From the NCBI RefSeq assembly GCF_030817055.1, contig NZ_JAUSYV010000002.1, positions 62,001-126,000 of the forward strand: a stretch of DNA of 64,000 bases, given 5' to 3'. Each line of letters opens with the position of its first letter. Within the stretch, counting starts at the first letter, position 1. Origin of the DNA: Bacillus sp. V2I10. Its GTDB lineage: Bacteria > Bacillota > Bacilli > Bacillales > Bacillaceae. A model generated the notes under the pieces. It saw nothing but the letters and a program-made list of their open reading frames with translations, did not search any database and was not told the origin of the DNA. A program made the translations under genes and the position numbers. Positions 17,712-24,885 of this stretch are shown here, piece by piece.

Positions 17712-18530
17712 TTAGTTGGACACTGTATAATCAGCACCAAGCCATTTAGTGCTAAGTTCTGTCAGCGAACCGTCTTTTTTGATTTCCTTTAATGCGCCGT
17801 CTACTTTATCCCTAAGCTCCTTGTCGCCTTTTTGAAGCAAAAAGAACACTTTAGAATTAGATAGTGCTGGACCGACGACTTTTTGCTGTGCATCTGCTGC
17901 ATCATTTAGAAAATCAACTGCAAATGGAGTGCTGATGGTTGCATCTGCTCTTCCCGTTTTAAGCTGCGTTTTTGTATCATCTGATCCTTGACCAGAATAA
18001 ACGATATTAATTTTTCCGCCATTCTCTTTATTGTACTTTTCAATCAGAACAGCAGAATTGCTTGTCGCACCAACAATCACTTTCTTTCCTGCTAGATCCT
18101 CAACGGACTTAATGTCCTGATTATCCTGGTGGACAACAACATTCAGAGGAAACACATTATAAGGTTCATTGTTGAATAGGAATTTTTCCTTTCTTTCTTC
18201 ATTTACCTCCATTTGGTGGGCAATAAGATCAATTTTTTTAGTTTCAAGACTTAAAAGCAGATTTGAAAACTCCATCGTTTTGAACTCAAACTCATAATCA
18301 GGGAGACGTTTATCAATTTCACGGACAATCTCTACGTCATACCCTGTTAATTTTCCTTTATCATCCAAGAAGCAAATGTTGGGAAACTGTGTACCTGTCC
18401 CCACTATGATTTTCTTCACATTATTCTCAGCCTCTGCTTTGCCTCCAGATGCCGTGTCGGAGATAGAACCGCATCCTGTAAGCAAAATTCCTAACACAAT
18501 TATGACTGTACTTATATTAAGTTTTTTCAT
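17712..18530 (-). CDS. tcyJ: Amino acid ABC transporter substrate-binding lipoprotein
   Basis: A 272-aa paralogue of the adjacent gene, with lipobox LLTGC, GTGTQFPNICFLDDKGKL and the family 3 signature GYDVEIVREIDKR. Preceded by an 88-base gap after the glutaredoxin-like gene, with no terminator evident, so it stays in the operon. Confidence 0.9.
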   Translation of the reverse strand: MKKLNISTVIIVLGILLTGCGSISDTASGGKAEAENNVKKIIVGTGTQFPNICFLDDKGKLTGYDVEIVREIDKRLPDYEFEFKTMEFSNLLLSLETKKIDLIAHQMEVNEERKEKFLFNNEPYNVFPLNVVVHQDNQDIKSVEDLAGKKVIVGATSNSAVLIEKYNKENGGKINIVYSGQGSDDTKTQLKTGRADATISTPFAVDFLNDAADAQQKVVGPALSNSKVFFLLQKGDKELRDKVDGALKEIKKDGSLTELSTKWLGADYTVSN

Positions 18531-18618
18531 ATTTCCCCCCTGATTGGTTTATTAGAAGTAACCTGTTATCCAGTCCTTTTTATCTCTAATTTTTCATGTT
18601 TTAAAAATTTTCTGCGTC

Positions 18619-18891
18619 TTATCTAACATTAATGCCCCTTCCGGCAATCAGGCTTTCAATCAGAGTGAAATCTTTTTCGATTACACCATGGAAAATATGA
18701 TTTGAACCAATTTCTACTACAGGTACATGACGAATGCCATATTTCAGTTCAAGAATATCTCTCAGATGGTCTTTTCCTTCTACATCTACCGATGTGTACT
18801 CATACTCATTTTTTTCAAAGAATTCTTTTATCTCATCGCAATAATGACATCCTTTTCTGCTCCATAAAATGACCTTGCTTTGCTGTGGCAT
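18619..18891 (-). CDS. cmoI: Glutaredoxin-like protein CmoI/YtnI
   Basis: A 90-aa thioredoxin-fold protein with redox motif WSRKGCHYCDEIKEFF, the cis-Pro segment RHVPVVEIG and EKDFTLIESL. Start at ATG 18891 (GAGG 6 bases upstream); the frame is open back to 18951 but this would overlap the acetyltransferase. The B. subtilis equivalent sits in the ytm operon. It probably reduces a sulfur intermediate or its partner monooxygenase; this is inferred. Confidence 0.82.
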   Translation of the reverse strand: MPQQSKVILWSRKGCHYCDEIKEFFEKNEYEYTSVDVEGKDHLRDILELKYGIRHVPVVEIGSNHIFHGVIEKDFTLIESLIAGRGINVR

Positions 18892-18922
18892 AGTAATCCT
18901 CAATCCTTCCTTTGATATGTTT

Positions 18923-19420
18923 TTAAAGATTTGATGATAATTCATGAACAAGTTCCTTTTTCAAAAACACGCCTTTTCCTTCTTCTCCGTAGTCCCTTTC
19001 ATAGAATCGGACGTATCCATTCCTCTCGTACATCTCAATTAACCAAGGATGACGATCTGATGTTCCAAGTGCAACAGCCTTTGCATTTAAACGATCTCTT
19101 AATATGTCTTCAACATAGTGCAATATCCTTTTACCATATCCCTTTCCTTTAAATGCAGTGTCAACTGCAAACCACCAAACGCAAGGAAGGTCTGTAACTT
19201 CTTCAAACCTTCTGATTGTAATCGTTGATACAATCACTTGATCTACTTCTAATACGTAACAAGTGTGCTGAATGATGTTTTGTTTTACGAGCTCTAAGTC
19301 TGCTGTAGCTGCAGGAAACTTTATATTCAGCTTTCTAATAGGCTCATAGGCTCTTAGCGTTAAGCGCAAGAGCTCTTCTGCATCTTCGATCCTAGCTAAT
19401 CGATAGATATGACTCATCAT
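18923..19420 (-). CDS. snaA: GNAT N-acetyltransferase, SnaA-like
   Basis: A 165-aa GNAT with motif A WWFAVDTAFKGKGYGKRIL (about 95-113) and NGYVRFYERDY near the C-terminus. The ATG overlaps the stop of the monooxygenase gene (ATGA), so translation is coupled. In the S-(2-succino)cysteine route SnaA acetylates the substrate before monooxygenase cleavage. Context fits, but the substrate is not proven. Confidence 0.78.
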   Translation of the reverse strand: MMSHIYRLARIEDAEELLRLTLRAYEPIRKLNIKFPAATADLELVKQNIIQHTCYVLEVDQVIVSTITIRRFEEVTDLPCVWWFAVDTAFKGKGYGKRILHYVEDILRDRLNAKAVALGTSDRHPWLIEMYERNGYVRFYERDYGEEGKGVFLKKELVHELSSNL

Positions 19421-20769
19421 TTCACCCCTGCATTCAATTGCTCTAAATGATTTCTGGGTGACGTATATCTGTTTTCAGGTTTTTTCAGATCTAAATTCCC
19501 GCGGAGAGTGTCTTGCTCATAGTCATATCGGAAAAGGCCTCTATTTTGTAAAATTGGCACAATTTCGTTTGCAAAATCATCTAAACCGTCAGGCAAAACA
19601 GCACTTCCGATCATAAAACCATCTGCTGCTCCTTCTTCAAACCACTTTTGGATTAAGTTTGCAATTTTTATTGGTGTTCCCGTAAACTGACTCCTAGGTG
19701 TAGTCACTCTCAATGCAACCTCACGAAGTGTCAGATTTTCTTCTTTTGCCGTTCTTTTAATCCTGTCTGTCGTACTCTGAAAACTATTTTTTCCTAGTTC
19801 ACCCAAGTCCGGGAATGGGTCATCCAGAGGAAACGTCGAAAAATCGTAATGATCAAAAAATCTTCCTAAATAATCAATCGCATTTTCTATGGTTACTAAA
19901 CTTGCAATCTCTCTGTATTTCTTCTCCGCTTCCTCTTCTGTCCTTCCAATGATTGGACTAATTCCAGGGAAGATTAGGATGTCATCAGCAGCTCTCCCAT
20001 ATTCAACTGCTTTACGTTTTACTTTTTGATAGAATTCTTTTGCCTGTTTAATCGATTCATGTCCAGTAAAAACAGCATCTGCCTCTTTAGCAGCTAAGTT
20101 AATGCCGGCTTCAGAAGATCCTGCCTGAAAAACGACTGGATGTCCTTGCTTGGACCGGTCTATATTAAGCGGTCCTGCAATAGAGAAATATTCACCCTCG
20201 TAATTAATGCGGTGCAATTTATCAGGATTAAAAAATACACCGGATTCTTTATCTCTTATAAAAGCATCGTCTTCCCATGAATCCCATAACCCTCTTATCA
20301 CTTCTAGATATTCTCCTGCAATTTTATAGCGATCCGCGTGAGTTGGATGTATTTTTTTGCTGTAATTTAAGGCTGAGCCTTCAAGTGGTGATGTAACAGC
20401 ATTCCAGCCTGCACGGCCGTTGCTTATTTTATCTAGAGATCCGAATTGTCTGGCTACAGTGTATGGTTCGCTGTATGAAGTAGAAAGTGTACCGACCAAT
20501 CCTATACGCGAAGTAACAGAAGCAAGACTTGAAAGAATGGTGATGGGTTCAAAGCGATTCAGAAAATGAGGCAGCGATTTTTCATTTATAAACAGTCCGT
20601 CTGCAATAAATAAAAGATCAAACTTTGCATCTTCTGCTTTCAGAGCCATTTCTTTATAAAACTGGAAATTCACGCTTGCATCAGCTGTTGCATTTGGGTG
20701 TCTCCAAGACGACATGTTGCCGCCAGCACCATGCAATAAGGCTCCTAGTTTTATTTGTCTTTTCGTCAT
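19417..20769 (-). CDS. cmoJ: NtaA/SnaA/DszA-type flavin monooxygenase, CmoJ-like
   Basis: A 450-aa FMNH2-dependent monooxygenase of the bacterial luciferase superfamily. Typical stretches: LLFIADGLF, VGTLSTSYSEPYTVARQF, KISNGRAGWNAVTSP, SWEDDAFIRDK and VVFQAGSSEAGINLAA. In B. subtilis CmoJ (YtnJ) cleaves the C-S bond of N-acetyl-S-(2-succino)cysteine; the neighbours match that pathway. The gene overlaps cmoO by 4 bases and snaA by 4 bases. A second copy is at 22114-23460. Confidence 0.88.
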   Translation of the reverse strand: MTKRQIKLGALLHGAGGNMSSWRHPNATADASVNFQFYKEMALKAEDAKFDLLFIADGLFINEKSLPHFLNRFEPITILSSLASVTSRIGLVGTLSTSYSEPYTVARQFGSLDKISNGRAGWNAVTSPLEGSALNYSKKIHPTHADRYKIAGEYLEVIRGLWDSWEDDAFIRDKESGVFFNPDKLHRINYEGEYFSIAGPLNIDRSKQGHPVVFQAGSSEAGINLAAKEADAVFTGHESIKQAKEFYQKVKRKAVEYGRAADDILIFPGISPIIGRTEEEAEKKYREIASLVTIENAIDYLGRFFDHYDFSTFPLDDPFPDLGELGKNSFQSTTDRIKRTAKEENLTLREVALRVTTPRSQFTGTPIKIANLIQKWFEEGAADGFMIGSAVLPDGLDDFANEIVPILQNRGLFRYDYEQDTLRGNLDLKKPENRYTSPRNHLEQLNAGVK

Positions 20770-21803
20770 TCTGTTCCCACCTTTGTCAAAGTTTTTTTTG
20801 AATCACCTGCTTCTTCTGAAAAAGCTTCACCTAAAAGCGAATATGATTTTTGTTTAGTCTCAGCATCCACTAGAGGCGTTGAAACAATGAATTCCTTTAC
20901 CCCTAAAGTTTTTTGCAGTTCTAAGACCTGTCTTCTTACTGATTCTTTCGAACCGTATATAACGGCTGCTTCTTGTTCTTCTATGGAGTAAGTTTCACCA
21001 GCCTGTTTTGCAAATTTTTCCGCCTGCTCAATGCTTTTAACCGTTACATGTCTTCCGCTTTCCAAATTCACCCTTATCAATTTGCTCTCACCCTTGAGAT
21101 TTTCTGCTTCACTATCTGTATCAGCAACAATGATAGATAACGCTAAATGAAAGTCTTTATTGTTTCCTCCTACATCAAGGTAGGCTAGAAGTGCATTTTT
21201 CAGTTCATTTTGATCACTGTTGATAAATTGAGCATAAACAAATGAAATGTTCAATTCTGCCGCTAACTTCGCACTATTCTCACTCGCTCCAAGGAGAAAA
21301 AGATGCGCCGGTTCAGGCGGAATAGGATAAGCTGATACACCGTATAACTCGTGTTTCTTATGTAAGCTATTATGCATGAGACTTTTTAAATCACTTATTT
21401 TCTGCTGAATGCTTTGACCATCGTTCATACGATTTTGCTGCAGCGCTCTTGTGGAAAGAGGCAGCCCTCCTGGTGCTTTTCCTATTCCTAGATCAACTCT
21501 GCCTGGAGCTAACGATGACAAAACGTTGAAGATTTCAGCAACTTTATAAGGACTGTAATGTTGAAGCATAACTCCGCCAGAACCTATTCGAATCTGTTTT
21601 GTTTTTGCCAGTAAGTAGGAAATGAGGGCTTCTGGCGCAGAGCCAGCTAATTCCTCTGAATTATGATGCTCAGATACCCAAAAACGGTGATAACCCCACT
21701 TCTCGGCGAGTATTGCTAGCTCAACTGTTTGTTTTAATGCATCAGCTGCTGTTTCATTTTCTCCAATAGGACTTTGATCAAGAATGCTTAATTTTATAGA
21801 CAC
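20766..21803 (-). CDS. cmoO: LLM-class flavin-dependent oxidoreductase, CmoO-like
   Basis: A 345-aa luciferase-like protein, MSIKLSILDQSPIGENETAA at the start, then WGYHRFWVSEHHNSEELAGS and VDLGIGKAPGG. These are hallmarks of the Bacillus YtmO/YwcH type. First gene of a nine-gene operon that ends with tcyN. It has its own promoter at 22010-22038 and a 200-nt leader containing regulatory element D. Confidence 0.88.
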   Translation of the reverse strand: MSIKLSILDQSPIGENETAADALKQTVELAILAEKWGYHRFWVSEHHNSEELAGSAPEALISYLLAKTKQIRIGSGGVMLQHYSPYKVAEIFNVLSSLAPGRVDLGIGKAPGGLPLSTRALQQNRMNDGQSIQQKISDLKSLMHNSLHKKHELYGVSAYPIPPEPAHLFLLGASENSAKLAAELNISFVYAQFINSDQNELKNALLAYLDVGGNNKDFHLALSIIVADTDSEAENLKGESKLIRVNLESGRHVTVKSIEQAEKFAKQAGETYSIEEQEAAVIYGSKESVRRQVLELQKTLGVKEFIVSTPLVDAETKQKSYSLLGEAFSEEAGDSKKTLTKVGTE

Positions 21804-21893
21804 TTTTTCTTCCTCCTATAAACATTTCCTTTAGGTAAGTCCTCACTGCCTTTTCTATTGTGCCACCAGAGACCAGTCAGAAAAGGAAGGTAC

Positions 21894-21956
21894 AAAAAAG
21901 GCCCCCCAGATAAGATTGCATATCTTATCTGGAGCGCCTCCGGTTGACCAGTGGGC
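21894..21956 (-). promoter_or_regulatory. Mini-hairpin/terminator element D in the cmoO leader
   Basis: Minus-strand RNA: GCC-CA-CUGG-UCAA-CCGG-A-GGC, followed by an 18-position stem (about 21898-21915 with 21921-21938, one mismatch) and UUUUUUG. It lies inside the leader, about 90 bases ahead of the cmoO start, so it would stop transcription unless an alternative fold forms. Confidence 0.65.
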
Positions 21957-22009
21957 ATTACATGTTAATTCACTGCGTTGAATTCTGAAAATTTAGATCT
22001 ATTGAAAGA

Positions 22010-22038
22010 ATAATAATCCTATTTTTCCGATAAATCAA
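22010..22038 (-). promoter_or_regulatory. Sigma-A promoter of the cmoO-tcyN operon
   Basis: Minus strand TTGATT (22033-22038), 17 bases, TATTAT (22010-22015). It lies after the stop of the upstream monooxygenase gene and gives a leader of about 200 nt. Confidence 0.6.
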
Positions 22039-22113
22039 GTGGGTTTTATAAAAATATTTTCGGACTATAAATAGGTCTATTAATCAATGCAGAAAAATTC
22101 AGCTGTGTTCTGG

Positions 22114-23460
22114 TCAGCTGTGTTCAACATTTTTTATCACAAAGTGATTTTCAGGGAATTTCAGACCTAAGTTCTCCCGAAGAGTAACACCTTCATACTC
22201 CGATCGAAATAAACCCCTTTCTTGAAGAATAGGCACGACTAATTCAATAAATTCCGTCAGAGAATCAGGTAAAATAGAAGGTATAATCATATATCCATCC
22301 GCTGCTCCGCCTTTAAACCACCGTTCTAGCTCATCAGCGACCTTTTCAGGCGTTCCAATAAAGTTAGCTTTTGGAGCAGCATTACTCACCTTGTTATAAA
22401 GCTCACCGACTGTGGGATTCTCCTCCCGAATAATACGCTGTATTTTTTCATAATCACTTTTAATGCTGTTAACCTCTCTCCAAGGAATTTCAGAAGCAGG
22501 GGTATCATGTTTAAATTGTGTCAAATCTATATTTCCAACATATCCAGATAAAAACCTTAGAGCTTGTTCAGGCATCAGTACATCCTCAAGCTGACGGAGT
22601 TTCTCTTCTGCCTCCTGTTCTGTTCTTCCAATTACAGGATTTATTCCTTGCAGGATAAGAAGATCATCTTTTGTACGTCCGAATTGGCTTAGTTTATTCT
22701 TCAACTGAAGATAAAAGGCACGAGCTTCTTCAAAATCAGCTTTATGGCTAAATACAACTTCAGCACTTCGGGCTGCAAGTTTTTGACCTGGTTCAGATGA
22801 TCCGGCTTGAAAAATGACAGGGTGGCCTTGTGGAGATCTCCCAATATTAAGAGGTCCCCTGACATTAAAGTAGGTCCCCTCGTGATTTAACACATGCACT
22901 TTTTTTTCATCATAAAATTGACCAGATTCTTTATCGCGAATAAATGCATCATCCTCCCAAGAATCCCAAAGTCCTTTCACTACATCAAAAAATTCCTCTG
23001 CCATTTTATATCGTTCATCATGAACAACATGTTTCTTTCGGCTGAAATTTAGAGCTGTTAGACCAGTTGCATCAGCTGTTGTGACTAAATTCCATCCTGC
23101 CCTTCCATTGCTTATATGGTCAATCGAGGCGAATTGTCGTGCAAGGATATAGGGTTCGCTATATGTAGTTGAGGCTGTTGCTATTACACCAATCTGACTC
23201 GTGGACCCAGCGATTGCAGTAATTAAAATGGCTGGGTCAAATCGATTCAAAATATGAGGGTGTGAGTTTGCATCAATAGCTAAACTATCCGCAATAAAAA
23301 CAGCATCAAATTTTCCGCGTTCTGCTTCTTGTGAAATTTTCTTATAAAAGGAAACATTAATGCTGGCATCTGCTTGAACATGAGGAAGACGCCATGATCC
23401 GAGATGCATGCCCGAACCAACAATATAAACGGCAAATTTCATGTTTTTGTGTTTAGCCAT
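22114..23460 (-). CDS. NtaA/SnaA/DszA-type flavin monooxygenase, second CmoJ-like copy
   Basis: About 448 aa, clearly homologous to the 19417-20769 product over its whole length (FVAVFIADSL-like start, STTYSEPYILARQFASIDHI, SNGRAGWNLVTTADATG, PVIFQAGSSEPGQKLAA). Start placed at ATG 23460 with GAAGGG upstream; a start at 23469 would overlap the RBS. It follows a MetQ-like lipoprotein gene under S-box riboswitch 2, so it is probably induced when SAM is low and releases sulfur from an organic thioether or sulfonate. Substrate unknown. Confidence 0.87.
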   Translation of the reverse strand: MAKHKNMKFAVYIVGSGMHLGSWRLPHVQADASINVSFYKKISQEAERGKFDAVFIADSLAIDANSHPHILNRFDPAILITAIAGSTSQIGVIATASTTYSEPYILARQFASIDHISNGRAGWNLVTTADATGLTALNFSRKKHVVHDERYKMAEEFFDVVKGLWDSWEDDAFIRDKESGQFYDEKKVHVLNHEGTYFNVRGPLNIGRSPQGHPVIFQAGSSEPGQKLAARSAEVVFSHKADFEEARAFYLQLKNKLSQFGRTKDDLLILQGINPVIGRTEQEAEEKLRQLEDVLMPEQALRFLSGYVGNIDLTQFKHDTPASEIPWREVNSIKSDYEKIQRIIREENPTVGELYNKVSNAAPKANFIGTPEKVADELERWFKGGAADGYMIIPSILPDSLTEFIELVVPILQERGLFRSEYEGVTLRENLGLKFPENHFVIKNVEHS

Positions 23461-23541
23461 ATAAATCATCCCTTCACAAATGGGCAGTATCAGATAATTC
23501 CAGTAACGAGTTGTCTACCAGCCTTCAATAAAGCGTCTATA

Positions 23542-24384
23542 TTAATTATTTACGATTTCTTCAACTGGTTTTTTCACTGGGATTTTGGTTCCGCCAAATT
23601 CCTTCTTTATGAATTCCTGAACTTCTTTCGAATGATAAATACTACTTAATTTATTTAGGTTTTCATTTTTTTCGTTTTCTTTTTGAGTAACAAGAATATT
23701 AATATTAGCCTGTGTATCTTGATTGATTTCTTCATGATAAATAGAATCTTTAATAGAATTCAGTCCAGCATCAAGAGCGACGCTGTTTCCAATTAAGGAG
23801 GCATCTACATCAGGGAGTGACCTTGCTGTCGATGATCCGTCTACCGGAACAAATTTAATATTTTTAGGGTTTTCTACAATATCTTGAATTGTTCCAAATG
23901 AATCAAAATCATCCTTTAACGTAATGACACCTGCATTTCGCAATACGCGAAGAGCTCGAGCTGTATTTGCTGGATCATTAGGAATGGCAATTTCAGCATT
24001 TTCCGGAAGTTCTTCAACTGATTTCAAGTCTTTAGAATAAATACCCATTGGTTCTAAATAAGTTGTTGCTATTGCGACTAAATCTGCATTTTTACTTTTC
24101 ACATAATCTTGAAAATATGATAGTGATTGAAAAGCATTTACATCAAGAATTCCATCATTAGTAGCTTCGTTAATTTGCAGACCGTCATTAAATTTTTTTA
24201 CTTCAATCTCAATACCGGCTTCTTTAGCTGCTTTTGATTTTGAGATAAAGTTCCATACTTGAGCATCTGATCCTGATGATCCTACGATAATTTTGTTATT
24301 TTCAGATGCATTTGAGCTTAGGTTGCATGCTGATAAGATAACGAATATGATTCCGGCTAGAAGTGTAATTGATAATTTTTTCAT
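23542..24384 (-). CDS. MetQ/NlpA-family substrate-binding lipoprotein
   Basis: A 280-aa lipoprotein with lipobox LSAC and NlpA/MetQ features: GVHA-like segment KFNDGLQINEATNDG, DVNAFQSLSYFQDYV, AIPNDPANTARALRVL and VDASLIGNSVALDAGL. No matching MetN ATPase or MetI permease lies in the window, so it may feed a MetNI encoded elsewhere. RBS GGGAG before ATG 24384. It is directly downstream of riboswitch 2, consistent with methionine or related sulfur uptake under low SAM. Confidence 0.88.
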   Translation of the reverse strand: MKKLSITLLAGIIFVILSACNLSSNASENNKIIVGSSGSDAQVWNFISKSKAAKEAGIEIEVKKFNDGLQINEATNDGILDVNAFQSLSYFQDYVKSKNADLVAIATTYLEPMGIYSKDLKSVEELPENAEIAIPNDPANTARALRVLRNAGVITLKDDFDSFGTIQDIVENPKNIKFVPVDGSSTARSLPDVDASLIGNSVALDAGLNSIKDSIYHEEINQDTQANINILVTQKENEKNENLNKLSSIYHSKEVQEFIKKEFGGTKIPVKKPVEEIVNN

Positions 24385-24452
24385 TTTTATCTCCCTTTTT
24401 CAATCTTTTATTAAATCCTTAATATTTTCGCCATCACCACCCTTCAAAAATT

Positions 24453-24625
24453 GAGTAAAATAAAAACCCCTTCTAAAAATAAGAAAGAGTTTCGGTTTAA
24501 AACGAATATCTCATCTTATCTTTCAAGCACATTCATGCTTGTTGGAATTGGCACAGTACTTTATAAAAGCCTGTTGCCGAGGTTTCATAGGGCCATTCCC
24601 TCCACCTCTCTAAATAAGAATATAT
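24453..24625 (-). ncRNA. S-box (SAM-I) riboswitch 2 with terminator
   Basis: Minus strand: CTTATTTAGAGAGGTGGAGG, GAATGGCCCTATGAAACC, TCGGCAACAGGC, GTGCCAATTCC and GAAAGATAAGATGAG. P1 pairs CTTAT with ATAAG. Terminator AACTCTTTCT/AGAAGGGGTT plus U-run at 24455-24491. It controls the MetQ-like and second CmoJ-like genes. Confidence 0.93.
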
Positions 24626-24675
24626 GTTTTTATGCATTCCTAAATGAACTCATCTCCTCCTTAGTTAATGTTGAT

Positions 24676-24745
24676 AAATACACGAAAGGCTTCCATCTCA
24701 AGTTCTCAGGGTACTTGAATGAAAGCCTCTGGTTTTCCAGTGAGC
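24676..24745 (-). promoter_or_regulatory. Mini-hairpin/terminator element E upstream of riboswitch 2
   Basis: Minus-strand RNA: GCU-CA-CUGG-AAAA-CCAG-A-GGC, then a 16-bp stem with one bulge (AGGCUUUCAUUCAAGU paired with ACUUGAGAUGGAAGCCU) and UUUCGUGUAUUU. The U-tract is weak. It sits between a consensus promoter and the S-box, giving a tandem regulatory leader, but could also end the mannosidase operon. Confidence 0.55.
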
Positions 24746-24774
24746 GAATTTCTATTGAAAAATTTGTTAATATC

Positions 24775-24803
24775 AAATTAATACAATAAATCAGATGTGT
24801 CAA
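24775..24803 (-). promoter_or_regulatory. Sigma-A promoter upstream of element E and riboswitch 2
   Basis: Minus strand consensus TTGACA (24798-24803), 17 bases, TAATTT (24775-24780), located after the mannosidase stop codon. Confidence 0.65.
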
Positions 24804-24885
24804 GTCGGAATTTAAAATAATAGTTAGTTTTTATACTACTCAATGAATATATCAATTATATAGAATGGTCATAAGATATTCTTAA

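Noticed and set aside
24451..24789. 112-aa plus-strand ORF
   Set aside because: It lies antisense to SAM riboswitch 2 and element E; the conserved RNA structures explain the sequence.
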